Position numbers and translations under genes: made by a program
In this document: piece by piece, positions 22,671-32,989 of the stretch
Numbering within the stretch: the first letter of the stretch is position 1
Layout: each line of letters starts with the position of its first letter
Source of the DNA: Patella vulgata
Lineage: Eukaryota > Mollusca > Gastropoda > Patellidae
Assembly (NCBI RefSeq): GCF_932274485.2
Contig: NC_065887.2
Span: 45,217,201 to 45,281,200, forward strand
DNA length: 64,000 bases
Reading direction: 5' to 3'
The notes under the pieces: generated by a model
Databases searched by the model: none
The model's input: the letters and a program-made list of their open reading frames with translations, nothing else
What the model was told of the DNA's origin: nothing

Positions 22671-24210
22671 TTAAAGATACATTATGGGAGATTTTTTTAA
22701 GGAGTTGGCCATTCTTGCTATAACAGTTCAAAAATAGATGATGAAAGGAGAATATATTGAAATTTTCAGTCAAATTACTTTATTCTGAACATAGTTATCA
22801 CCAGTGTAATTTTTGACTAGAAATGGGATTGAATTCCATCTTCACCGATTCTTGTAAGGCCGATCGTTTGATTGACATGCGTTAACTCCACCTACATAAT
22901 CTCTGCTGTCTTTTGTCTGCTGTCATCAATCCGAATTTGTGTTTTACCTTTTTGGATTTTTATAACAATTGGACAAAATGAGTGAGAGGGTAAATTTTCA
23001 TTCTTACTTGTATTTTGGGCATGCATTAAATCAATTGAATATAGGACATAATATTATAATACAATTATGATAAATCTGTGGCGTCGTGCCTATTGCCATA
23101 GGGGAAATAAAACTATTTTTATTGATATTATTAAGACAGAAGACCTGTCCGTACATTATTATTATAATTATTATTATCATTGTAATTATTATTACAGCAT
23201 ATTTATAGTGCACCCTTTCGTATAACATGTTCAGGGGCACTTTACAAAGTGACAATGTAAATCATAAATAAACAACAAGATTATACAGAGTCAGTTAAAA
23301 GCCCGATTAAATAAATGTGTTTTAAGTTGTTTTTTAAAAGAATATAGAGATGTACAGCATCTTAAACAAAATGGTAGATTATTCCATAAAACAGGCGCTT
23401 GATAACTAAAAGAGCGCTGACCATAAGAGACTAGTTGAACAGTTTTGGGCTTTAAAAGTAGTTTACCTGATGTACGTAATGTTCGGCCAGGTGTATAAAG
23501 TTCTAAACGATCTGAGAGGTAAACAGGAGCTAAATTATTTAAACATTTAAAAGTAAGTAATAAAATCTTAAAATCAATTCGATATTTAACAGGTAACCAG
23601 TGTAAATTATATAAAACAGGAATTATGTGATCATATTTCTTAGTTAAAGTAACAAGTCTAGCCGCAGTATTCTGTACTTTTTGTAATTTATCTATATAAG
23701 CTTTAAAGGTAAACCAACTAAAAGTGAATTAAAGTTATCAAATCGAGAAGTGACCAGAGAATTAACAAGTGACTTAGTGGCCTCTAAAGTTACACATTTA
23801 CGTATTTTACCTATATTTCTAATATTAAAATAGCACAATTTACAAATATTATTTACTTAAGCTCCAATAAGCATAAAACTATCAAAGATTGCGCCAATAT
23901 TACGAGCAGAATAAGATGCAAATATATCACAATTACCAATTACAACAGGAGGGTTATCACACGGTCTCCAGGAATTGTATAATTTGTTATCATCTGTGTT
24001 TACTTTATTGCACTTTAAATAGTTTAGATGTCATTTGTTAAGGCATCGCTCAACAGCGGCCTCGCTTCGTAGCCCTACACTCTATCATTTAGCCTCGATC
24101 CGGGAGTATGACGTCAACGTGACGGTTAATCTCCTCTCACGACGCCATTTAAAAGTAAATCAGTCAACGAAATCCCGTTTAAATCCAAGCTGAATCCAGT
24201 AGATGTATAA
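22671..24210 (+). mobile_element. TTAA-type MITE (long form), interrupted by an L2-like LINE
   Basis: The left end TTAAAGATACATTATGGGAG at 22671 and the following 240 bp match 52273-52505. The CAGCGGCCTCGCTTCGTA block at 24052-24075 and the CGACGCCATTTAAAA block match 52905-53010. The LINE at 23155-23965 lies between the two matching parts, so it inserted into the MITE. The right terminus was not found and is probably lost. Confidence 0.65.
23155..23965 (-). mobile_element. L2/CR1-group LINE, 3' end
   Basis: On the minus strand the C-terminal end of a LINE RT protein can be read: SLVTSRFDNFNSLLVGLP, a frame shift near 23700, DKLQKVQNTAARLVTLTKK, then HWLPVKYRIDFKILLLTFK, APVYLSDRLELYTPGR, QRSFSYQAPVLWNNLP and a stop at 23291-23293. 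The L-H-W-L-P-V and F-K-x-L-L-L-T-F-K motifs and the tail ending in an (ATT)n-like microsatellite (23155-23195) are typical of the L2/CR1 group. The 5' part is absent. One frameshift, and a stop near 23860, make it dead. Confidence 0.85.
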
Positions 24211-24580
24211 GTGCAGTAGATGTACAGCAGAAAGACGATTCAGTAGAAATAATCTTAAGGTCCAAAGAATAAGAAGCACATTCTCGATTGTGAAAGATGA
24301 ATATCATTGTGAACTCGTGTAAGTGCGGGGTTCTGTGCTGTCAAATTTTCTGTAAGCACTTTGACATTGTTCTATCAAACACTTCTGTTCAACATAAGAT
24401 GATAATTGGTGAGCGATGCATTTTGCCCACACATTCGATATAAAACTAAAGTTTGATACTGGACTATAATATTTTAATACCTTATATTAATCAAAGGACA
24501 CACACGATGGATTCTGTGGTAGAAGAGTTGGTTATAGAAATCACTAAGACAACTGACGAGTAAGTGTGTAGGAAGACAAG

Positions 24581-25165
24581 TGTAACAAAGTACTCTTTAA
24601 CTTTCTTCAAATTGAACGGTCATTTAGGTGCTTAGAACTTAGTGACCTCCAGCCATGCTTCTTCATAATATATAATATTGACCTTTTAACTCTGTATGCA
24701 CTGTTCTTAAGTCACGATTGTCTGTGTTGTAATTAAACATGTAATTAATTTAATATGTCCTTTACAAGCTACATATGCTCTGTGTACAAGCCCCGCATTA
24801 CTTCAAAGGATATACGTACTGGTCAGTAAGCATGCCATGACGAGATAAAAGAGATAATTGCATGTATGACCATGAGCTTATCTATGATCAGAAGGTATAT
24901 AACTGAAGGCAACTACTAGACTGAACAGAGAGAGACGGAGAGACCGGCGTATGGACTCACCCGAGTTCAGCCGCTGCCTTGGCAGAGGGGTAGAATGGTG
25001 GATTTAATATAGTTATAGGCCTATGTGTTCCGATGTAAGCTTAGTTTAGTTCCTGTATAGTCTAGTTTCTGTAGTATTGATGTAGTTGTGTTATATTCTG
25101 TTCCTATGTAAATAAATCCTATATTTACGAAACTGGTCTACTGTTATCACTAAAATAGTGTTACA
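24581..25165 (+). mobile_element. LTR-like segment of an LTR retrotransposon (fossil)
   Basis: 585 bp begin TGTAACA and end TGTTACA, perfect 7-bp inverted ends of the LTR type. There is a TATATAA-like box near 24895 and AATAAAT near 25110, in the order expected for promoter and polyadenylation signal. No matching target duplication was recognised, and no coding region follows, so it is either a solo LTR with an eroded duplication or an LTR with lost interior. It lies in the first intron of the gene model. Confidence 0.5.
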
Positions 25166-25372
25166 GAAGCCAACAATGGGTGATACTTGTAACAGTAACT
25201 TTATAATATTCATACATTAAAATCCGATTGTTAATTTGCTTGTCGTCCCCTGCTGGTTGTGTATCAATCATTTAGACTGAGTATGAGTTGTTAACCGGCT
25301 TGTTCTAGGACTCACTCACCTCTTTGTCTGCATTATTACTATATTAAATATATAATATTATAATTTATTTAG

Positions 25373-25456
25373 GCTAACCCGTGCCTCAATGATGGAATCT
25401 ATGTGTCTGGTACGTGTCAATGTATATATCCCTACACTGGTGAATTGTGTCAAGAT
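25373..25456 (+). CDS. EGF-like exon 1 of the PAN-EGF-FReD gene
   Basis: An 84-nt phase-0 exon lies between TTTATTTAG and GTAAGT. It encodes ANPCLNDGIYVSG, TCQCIYPYTGELCQD: a compact EGF-like module with the C-x-N-x-G, C-x-C and G-x-x-C spacing. Such modules act as extracellular spacers or binding domains. It joins in phase with the next exon. Confidence 0.85.
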
Positions 25457-25498
25457 GTAAGTTCAGATAACTGTATATGTATGCTAACAATAATCTGG

Positions 25499-25844
25499 TT
25501 AAACATGTATTAAATCGACCTATTGCAGATCTGACTTACTTGCAAAGCCCATTATCATCAGATGGTGTAGATTTAAACGGATTTAAACAGGGTCGCCATT
25601 TAATGATTTATTTTAAAAATGGCGAATCGAGGCTAAATCTCGAATAACAAATACCCTCGTTACGATAATAAACAATAATATATATATGCCTCATCTTGTC
25701 AAAACTTCAAACAGTGATAACTTGGCTCAGAATAAAGTAATTTAAATGAAATTTTCATTATATTTATTTTGCATTATCAATTTTTGAAGTATTATAGTAA
25801 GAACTGTCAGCCATTTATCTAAATCTTACATAATGTATGTTTAA
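25499..25844 (-). mobile_element. short TTAA-type MITE filling an intron
   Basis: TTAA occurs at 25499-25502 and 25841-25844. The ends read ACATGTATTAAAT on the left and, reverse-complemented, ACATACATTATGTAAGATTT on the right. The interior matches the complete copy at 34204-34597 and the reverse complement of parts of 52273-53188. The whole intron is 402 nt; the MITE leaves only 42 nt on the donor side and 14 nt before exon 25859. Confidence 0.75.
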
Positions 25845-25858
25845 TTCAATGTTTTCAG

Positions 25859-25945
25859 ATAAACATATGCTATAATGGAGGTAAAGAAACAGTCGATGGT
25901 TTCTGTGATTGTCCACCGAATTTCTGTGGTGAACTATGTAATAAG
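25859..25945 (+). CDS. EGF-like exon 2 of the PAN-EGF-FReD gene
   Basis: An 87-nt phase-0 exon lies between GTTTTCAG and GTTTGT. It encodes INICYNGGKETVDG, FCDCPPNFCGELCNK, an EGF-like module with six cysteine-type spacing. The polypyrimidine tract is very short (TTCAATGTTTTCAG) because a MITE end lies 14 nt upstream, so the branch point probably lies in MITE-derived DNA. Confidence 0.85.
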
Positions 25946-26206
25946 GTTTGTTATAATCCTGTTTAATCGGTTAAATATTTATTTCATTATTCTCCAAATT
26001 GATGAGTTATAGACGTCTTAAACGATGTTACGGATTTATAGTCCATTTATTATTCTCTGACAAAATACAAATGATGCACCGTTAAGAATAGTACCGTTCA
26101 TAGATATTACTGGTATTAAAGGGGGTCAATGGGAACTTGTTCTAAAGGCAATTTATACTAGTTATCTGGTCTCTTTGAAGTCTGATTTAAGTGACTGAGA
26201 TATTAC

Positions 26207-26410
26207 TATTTGATATATCTGTTATTATTATTAATATTATTTGATATATCTGTTATTATTTTTGTTATTATTATTAATATTATTTGATATATCTGTTATT
26301 ATTATTAATATTATTTGATATATCTGTTGTTGTTATTAATATTTGAAATATCTGTTATTATTATTGCTGTATTTTGTTTGTGAATGGTCTTAAACTATAT
26401 CTGTTATTAT
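26207..26410 (+). repeat. degenerate tandem repeat of GATATATCTGTTATTATTATT units
   Basis: A 25-45-bp unit with a constant GATATATCTGTT and variable TTA runs is repeated about five times. Intronic. Confidence 0.85.
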
Positions 26411-26672
26411 CATTACTATATTTTGATTGTGAATGGTCTTACAATCTGTATTGAAGGTGGTATGTTATAGGTTTAAATAATAATTTAACGATAAGCATCA
26501 CTGATTCTGATAATTGGTTATTCTTTTTTAAAATGTTGATTATTTTGTAAGGGGGTATATTTATCGAGTTATTTATTTTGACGATGTTGATCGGGTATTA
26601 ATATCGACGAGTTTTAAACTGATGTTGGTGTGTCCTGTGGTCGTGTATTTATGGTTATGTTTATCTTTACAG

Positions 26673-26775
26673 ACAACTCCTTCCGGCGGATGTCTTAACG
26701 CTGGTTGTTATATAGCTAATGAATGCTCCTGTTCACGAGGTTATCATGGCCCAAATTGCACTCAAATTATCAAAG
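26673..26775 (+). CDS. EGF-like exon 3 of the PAN-EGF-FReD gene
   Basis: A 103-nt exon lies between ATCTTTACAG and GTACAG. It enters in phase 0 and leaves one base, which pairs with the two-base start of the last exon to give an Asp codon. It encodes TTPSGGCLNAGCYIANE, CSCSRGYHGPNCTQIIK, an EGF-like module with the G-x-x-C end. The intron that follows contains a SINE of family 1. Confidence 0.87.
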
Positions 26776-26949
26776 GTACAGTATTTAACAGATTTAGATC
26801 TGTATTTATTTTAGATTATTTAAAGAATAATCATAACAGACTGGTGCGACTAAACCAAGGGCATGTAACAGATTTCGTCCTGGGAAATATGTCTTTAACG
26901 ATCCAAGTGTAGTTTGTAAATACATATAAGATTTTATATATAATATTGT

Positions 26950-27251
26950 CCTTTATAGTGAGGGGGGTTGGATGGCCGAATGGTTAGCACGCGCGCGCTG
27001 TATCATAAAGCCTGTCATTGAGTCAACTGGCGGGGTTTCGATTCCCCGGTTGTACGTGGCAAGGAGTAGGGTCGCCTGTCCAACCTCGTGGGTTTTCTCC
27101 GGGTCCTCCGGTTTCCTCCCATTGCTAAAGACCCCTACGCGCAAGCGAATTATGTAAATAAAATTGAACCATATGTTAGTCCCGAAATGACCTAGTTTGT
27201 GTCGAGTGGACGTTAAACCCCATGTCTCTCTCTATCTCTCCTTTATAGTGA
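26950..27251 (+). mobile_element. tRNA-derived SINE (family 1) in an intron, 12-bp target duplication
   Basis: CCTTTATAGTGA at 26950-26961 and 27240-27251 flanks the body at 26962-27239. The A box (TGGCCGAATGG) and B box (GGTTTCGATTCCCC) are well kept. Same family as 432-720, with a CT-rich tail. It lies between EGF exon 3 and the fibrinogen-related exon, in the gene's own orientation. Confidence 0.92.
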
Positions 27252-27385
27252 TGATACACATGGGGAAAGTAGGATTATGTCTGTCCTGATATAAACATGG
27301 CCGCATAATATAACGATATGTTTGGTGACCTTTTTATCGAATAAAACCTGAGCTTTTACCATTTTCTGTGTACTCTGGTTTTCAG

Positions 27386-27978
27386 ATTGTAAAGAAGGAT
27401 TTGATTTAGGGAAGTGGTCAGAGGTTTTTGATATATTTGTCGTACAACCATCTACATCAGCTGACCACTTCAAGGTTCGTTGTGACATGAAGCATAATGG
27501 AAATACAGTCTTTCAACAACGATATCACCCCAACATCCATGTTGATTTTAACAGAAGTTGGGTCGACTATGAAGAAGGTTTTGGGAATTTGGACGGAAAC
27601 TATTGGCTTGGCTTAAAGAAAATGTATTTTTTAGCATCCACCAGAACCCCATCGGAACGATCCTTTTATATTTTTATAAACGACCAGATGAGAGAGTACT
27701 CTACCTTTACTATGGATGATCAATCTACTAGTTATACCATCACTATCAGTGCAGACGGTGGCTGGGATAATGGATTAAATGATACCATGGCAGAATCGTC
27801 TGGTAAAAGATTCAGTACCTATGATAGTGGTGATACTGTGTGTGCTACAGCTCATGGGGGTGGTTGGTGGTTTGATGGTACCGCTACATGTGCCCCATGT
27901 TATCCCAATTGTCCCTTCACTGGTCAATGCATGGATGTGGATGTTACATCAACCTCTGTTTGGTTGTTTTATCCATAA
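27386..27978 (+). CDS. fibrinogen-related domain (FReD), last exon of the PAN-EGF-FReD gene
   Basis: FReDs bind carbohydrates or other ligands in tenascins, ficolins and molluscan FREPs. The exon starts after TGGTTTTCAG; its first two bases join the G left by the previous exon. Landmarks: DCKEGFDLGKWSEV, FKVRCDMKHNGNTVFQQR, NRSWVDYEEGFGNLDGNYWLG, RSFYIFINDQMREY, GKRFSTYDSGDTVCA and HGGGWWFDG. These cover the family's order from the first Cys to the GGWW motif. The usual C-terminal W and K-x-T-E-M-x-I-R segment is not in this frame, which stops at 27976-27978. The next frame reads HNEFWLFEMHRVSRRKTDEL to 28036, which looks more like a FReD end. So a frameshift near 27900-27960, a sequence error or a genuine short form are all possible. 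Confidence 0.88.
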
Positions 27979-28036
27979 CGAATTCTGGTTGTTTGAAATG
28001 CACAGGGTATCTCGACGCAAAACTGATGAATTATAG

Positions 28037-28760
28037 ATTGTTTTAAAACAAAAATATCTTTATTGAAATTTATTAGTCTACATTTATGGTTGTATTATAT
28101 AGACAGAAAATGCTTGATTACATATTTGATATTTTATTTCTATTATAATCATTTCAAAATGTGTATTAACTACACATTTTAGTGGATACACATACAGTCG
28201 TTAACGTGGTATGGTAACTTAACAACCTAAACACTGAAAGAACATAAAAAGAAACGAAGTATACAGTTTAACTTCAAACTATGAAATATAACCATTATAT
28301 TCTTGACCCAAATCAAACCCGTCCATGGCCATTGAAACCAATAAATCTGTTTTGAGATTTTTTAACTATAAAAATGCTCTTGAGGTGTCTTCGCCCATAT
28401 TCCCCATCCTTGTGTTTGTATAACATTTCCATTCGGAAATTCTATCTAATATGTGGGTTGATTTCTCCACTCAAAGCTATGTAGAAAAATAGTTTGAGTG
28501 TCAGATAAATTCATGTCTAGCCAACGCAATTCAAATAATTTGTCATCAAAACCCTTTATGGAATATGAAATCTTGTATTTAAACAGCTTTATATGGAATA
28601 TAAAATCAGGTATTTAAACATCATGTATTTAAACAGCTTTATGGAATATGAAATCTTGTATTTAAAAGGTTGGGAACCACTAGACCAGGAGCCCAGAGGG
28701 TCGAACCTAGAAGAACGAGGTACCAATATCTGACCACATAGGCATCTACATACTAACCTG
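28037..28760. other. downstream flank of the FReD gene, no gene seen
   Basis: No canonical AATAAA is obvious just after the stop. A small local duplication of TTTATGGAATATGAAATC units lies at about 28555-28665. Nothing else recognised. Confidence 0.4.
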
Positions 28761-28844
28761 GAATGCACAGAAGTGGGGGTCTTACGGGGCTCAGTCCATG
28801 GGTGTGGCCCTGGTGACCCCTAGCATGATCCTCAAAATGGGCTA

Positions 28845-31045
28845 TACTCACACATTCGAGGTACCGGCTGAAACCAATTTTAAATGAAGGAGTACATCTC
28901 ACCGAGTATGAAATTTCCCCGTAACAGACGATTTTGGCCCTGGGACGGCCCAAACTGACACCATAAATATGCCCCCCCCCCCCCCGAGACTTAGAAAAGG
29001 GGTTATATTCATACATTCGAGGTACCAGTTGAAACTATTTTTAAACGAAAGCGTATATCCCACTAAGTACGAAATTCCCCATAACAGACGATTGGGCCCC
29101 TGGGATCAGGGGCGTACATTACGATTTTGTTTGGGGGGGTGTTTAGCCAAAATGCCACCGACTGATGCCCATACCCCTAGTACGAGTGACGCAGTAAGGA
29201 GCCGAGCACCACAGGTGCGAATTTTGTAGGGGCCATGTGCAGTAGCGGATCTAGATAGGGGTGGAGGGGTGGGTCCAAATCTAGGGCGCCACCCCAGCCA
29301 CAATCCCACCCCACAATGAATGTCAACAAAATACTGGCTATAACATTAAGCGTCCCGGTAGAACATAGATGGTATTGTATAATTATATAGTTATTTGCCG
29401 ATCGTTGTTTCGCTGGAAAGCAGTTTTATTTAAGTTGACATAAAGTTTATGTCATATATAATTGTGCCTATAACACTGAGAAAATTTTGAAAAATTGAGT
29501 CAATATCTTGGCATTTGAGGTCATTTCTGGGAGAAATTCTTGTGGACGAGAGGACCAGAAATGTGAGTCAATTAGACAAAATCTCGAGATCCACCCGTGT
29601 CAATTCCGCCTGTTTTGCAAGAGTTGACAGAACTTTTGTATAGTCTGACGGCCCACGACCCACACACCAGTGCCAGTGGTACTACTAACATAACTAGGCA
29701 GTTCAGTATAACCGTGAATATGATAGTGCTGAAACAGTGTAAGACAACAGAGTGGAAGAATGATGTTATAATGGAATCGAGCGCCGCAGGCGCGAAACAA
29801 TTTCAGATGTGTAACCGAGCTGTGTAATTTTTGGGACTGGGCCTGACAATTTTAGTCAATGTCATGGCAAATGGATCCAAATTCTCGTTAACGAGAGGAT
29901 AAGAAATGGGACAGAATCTTCAGGCCTATCTGTCAATGTCGCCTGTTTTGTGAGAGTAGAACTAACAATTCTACAGTCTTTTCACTGTAACAGTGAATAT
30001 GATAGTGATGAGATAGTATAAGACAGAGAAGGAGTTGAAGAATGATGGCATAATGGATTTGAACGCTGATATGTAACTGGGCTTTTAATTTTTGAGGACT
30101 GGGCCTGAGGGCACTTTTCCTCAATGGGGCGCTTACTTGGTCTCTGAAATGCCCTGGACTTTGGGGAGAGATTTTGCAAAATTCTGATGGTCAGAAAACA
30201 CCCCATTAATTCATTTAGTCTGAGACCGACTGCGGTGAGCACTTTTTTTTGAGACCGACTATTTTTTTGCCATGGCCTGAAAAACATTTTTTTCAAACAT
30301 GATAAGTCGACAAGGTTATTTTATACTAAAGTTTTGCGTGATTAGAGTGACGTGTGCAGTGAGCACTTATTTTGATACCGACTGCTCATATCCTACGACC
30401 CACTGCACTGATTTTGCGACCGACTAGTATTTGGGATCTATTCTGGCATTATTTGTTTACCTCATTAATTCATTAAGACGGCGATGCATAATTTTGAGAC
30501 CGACTACAGTGACTGCACTTATTTTGAGACCGACTATTTTTCTCCCTGGAGGAAATTTTGTTCTTAGACCTACATACTCACAACAGAATAAGAGTGAAAC
30601 ACATTATTTTTTCAAACATGATAAGTTGACAAGGTTATTTTATACTAAAGTTTTGCGTGAGTAGCGTGACGTGTGCAGTGAGCACTTATTTTGCGACCGA
30701 CTGCTCTTATTTTGCGACCGACTGCACTGATTTTGCGACCGACTATTTTTTTTCCTGGAGGGATGTACCACCCCCGACACCCCCCCCCCCCAGATTTACG
30801 TCCCTGCCTGGGATAGCCTAAACTGACACCCCAAAGCCGAGGGGGGACAAAAATGAGTTATACTCATACATTCGCGGTACCGGTCAAAACCAATTTTAAA
30901 TGAAAGAGTACATCTGACCGAGTACGAAATTGCCCGTAACAGACGATTATGGCCCTGTGGCGGCCGAAACTGACAACTCAAATATGGACCCCTGTGCTTG
31001 AAGAAAGACGAATTCGAAGTATCAGTTTTAATGAAAGAGTACATC
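28845..31045 (+). repeat. repeat K: ~150-bp tandem units, split by a hAT-type element
   Basis: Units at about 28845-28975, 29000-29106 and 30850-30975 share CATACATTCGAGGTACC, GAGTACATCT, ACGAAATT and CGTAACAGACGATT. The third unit is separated only by the 1.7-kb insertion at 29107-30806; removing it restores a continuous three-unit array. A partial unit continues to about 31045. Confidence 0.8.
29107..30806 (+). mobile_element. non-autonomous hAT-like DNA transposon, 8-bp target duplication
   Basis: CCTGGGAT at 29099-29106 and 30807-30814 is a perfect 8-bp direct repeat, the duplication length of hAT elements. The ends are CAGGGGCGTACAT on the left and, reverse-complemented, CAGGGACGTAAAT on the right. 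No transposase frame is present. The interior has two sets of internal repeats: about 29585-29870 with 29935-30110, and 30286-30435 with 30606-30755 (GCGACCGACTGCACTGATTT motif). A poly-C/G run lies near the right end. Confidence 0.8.
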
Positions 31046-31173
31046 CTACTGAGCCTGAAATTACCAGACCCTCACAAAATCAAAATGTTCAAATTTCAGA
31101 ATCGCCCCCAGAGGAATCGTCAGTCCACGCTGAATATGTCGAGAAATCGTCATCGTATTCAGCTCCAACTATA

Positions 31174-32700
31174 CTATTCAAAAAAAGTAGGGGATATTTG
31201 ATTTTGGGGGCATAATACTAAAATATGCAAATGACTACGAAAAAAGTCACTATAGAACCTAATAGAAGAAACATTTCCAGTTACATGTGACGCCCAAACG
31301 CACCAATAGCTACCGCATGGAATGCAGGTGATGCTTGGGATCATCACGGGGGTCCAACCCAAGATTTGCACGACTCTGACTTTGAATGTTACAGTCATTG
31401 TGGCATTGAATTCCAGGGTGGAAACATCAGTTTAATTGTTTTAGTGACCAGAAAACAAATTTTGATATGCGTCGGCTTACCCAAAATGAAAGGTTACGTG
31501 CCCTTGGCATGCTACAGATCGGCACAACACAGGCGGTTGTGGCGCGGACGATGAATGTTTCTCAGTCTGTCATAAGCAGGCTATGGTCCAGATACCGTGA
31601 TACACAATCTGTACAGGACAGACCACGCTCAGGTCGACCAAGGGCGACAACTCAAGCCCAGGATCGATTTATCCGTACCTTGGCCTTGAGAAATCGTGTC
31701 ATCACAGCAAATCAGATCAGCGCTCGTCTTCAAACAGACACTGGTGTGAGAGTGAGTGGCCAGACGATTCGGAATCGACTGCATAGGGGTCACCTTCGCG
31801 CCCGACGTCCTCGCGTGATCCCTTGTTTGAGAGATCATCACATTCAGGCAAGACGTCGTTGGTGTAGGGATCGTCAACACTGGGATAATCGACGCTGGAG
31901 CAATGTGATGTTTTCAGATGAGTCAAGGTTCACTGTTGATTTTTTGGACAGACGTAGGAGGGTGTGGCGTCGTCGAAACGAGCGCTTCCAAGACGTTAAC
32001 GTCATCAGACATGATCGATTTGGGGGTGGTTCTGTTATGGTGTGGGGAGGCATCACTGTTGCTGGAAGAACGGCTTTACATGTTGTTGCAGGGCGTGTTA
32101 CAGGCCAGTACTACCGGGACAACATCTTGGCAGTCCATGTTGTGCCGTTCGCACGACGTCATGGCCGCCGTTTCATCTTCCAGGATGACAACGCAAGATG
32201 TCACAGGGCCAGGATCGTTACAGGTTACCTCCAACAACAGAACATCACCACATTACCTTGGCCAGCACTGAGTCCCGACCTCTCCCCCATCGAGCATGTC
32301 TGGGACATGCTTGGACAGAGGTTACGTCAACGTCAACAACGTCCTGCCAATGTCCAAGAACTTGCTGCTGCGTTGCAACAGGAATGGGACAATCTGGACC
32401 AAAATGACCTTAGACGTCTCATTAGGAGTATGCCACGTCGGATCAATGCTTGTTTGGCAAACAGAGGAGGATTTACCCGTTACTGACTTGGTTGTGATGC
32501 TGTGGTAACTTTGCTGTTTGACCCCGGGTATCATTTTACCCTTATAATGGTCAGTCTGTGCCTTACTTAGTCTAACGATCATTTGGAATAAATCGATGAA
32601 TGTGAACTTCATTTCATTTTGTCATTTGTTTCTTCGTCAGTTTCATTAGGTGACTTTAATAACACTTAAAAATCAAATATCTCCTACTTTTTTTGAATAG
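31174..32700 (+). mobile_element. Tc1-like DNA transposon, apparently complete
   Basis: The element is 1527 bp. Its 32-bp terminal inverted repeats at 31174-31205 (starting CTATTCAAAAAAAGTAGG) and 32669-32700 differ at one position. TA dinucleotides flank both ends (31172-31173 and 32701-32702), as expected for Tc1/mariner. It carries one uninterrupted transposase gene. Both the near-identical ends and the open gene suggest a recent insertion. Confidence 0.92.
31467..32486 (+). CDS. Tc1-like transposase (DD34E)
   Basis: The transposase cuts the element out and joins it into TA sites. The 339-residue protein is of usual length for the family. Residues about 1-60 form a helix-turn-helix region (AVVARTMNVSQSVISRLW) followed by the GRPRATT motif; a second helical DNA-binding part runs to about 120. 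The catalytic triad is complete: Asp151 in VMFSDESRF, Asp241 in FQDDNARCHRA and Glu276 in SPDLSPIEHVWD, with 34 residues between the last two. The C-terminus ends GGFTRY as in relatives. The ATG at 31467 gives the full N-terminal helix. It is centred between the inverted repeats and shows no stop or shift, so it may be active. Confidence 0.95.
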   Translation: MRRLTQNERLRALGMLQIGTTQAVVARTMNVSQSVISRLWSRYRDTQSVQDRPRSGRPRATTQAQDRFIRTLALRNRVITANQISARLQTDTGVRVSGQTIRNRLHRGHLRARRPRVIPCLRDHHIQARRRWCRDRQHWDNRRWSNVMFSDESRFTVDFLDRRRRVWRRRNERFQDVNVIRHDRFGGGSVMVWGGITVAGRTALHVVAGRVTGQYYRDNILAVHVVPFARRHGRRFIFQDDNARCHRARIVTGYLQQQNITTLPWPALSPDLSPIEHVWDMLGQRLRQRQQRPANVQELAAALQQEWDNLDQNDLRRLIRSMPRRINACLANRGGFTRY

Positions 32701-32985
32701 TATATATTCTGAAAGGTAATTGAATAAGCTTTCCAAATATCATTAGTAAAAGTTGGCACAATCATATTAAAGAGGTGCGCTCTCAACCTGAATAAAGCCA
32801 ATTTAACAATATTCTAAATGTAAAGATAGACCGGTATTTTTTTCGAAGTCGAAGTTCGAATCATCGTACAAAATTCTGAACATCCACCTATATATATTCT
32901 GAAAGGTAATTAAATAAGTTTCTAAATATTATTAGTAAAAGTTGGCACAATTATATTAAAGGGGTACGCTCTCACCCTAAACGTC
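32701..32985 (+). repeat. ~95-bp direct repeat beside the Tc1 element
   Basis: TATATATTCTGAAAGGTAAT and the following 80 bp occur at 32701-32790 and again at 32889-32983, with about 10 differences. The Tc1 element lies exactly at the left end of the first copy. Confidence 0.85.
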
Positions 32986-32989
32986 TATA

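Noticed and set aside
24507-24559. Small coding exon starting ATGGATTCTG and ending at GTAAGT
   Set aside because: It is only 17-18 codons long, in mixed repeat and LTR sequence, with no partner exon or domain.
31366-32508. Frames overlapping the Tc1 transposase on both strands
   Set aside because: They are shadows of the 339-codon gene, which has all catalytic motifs in one frame.
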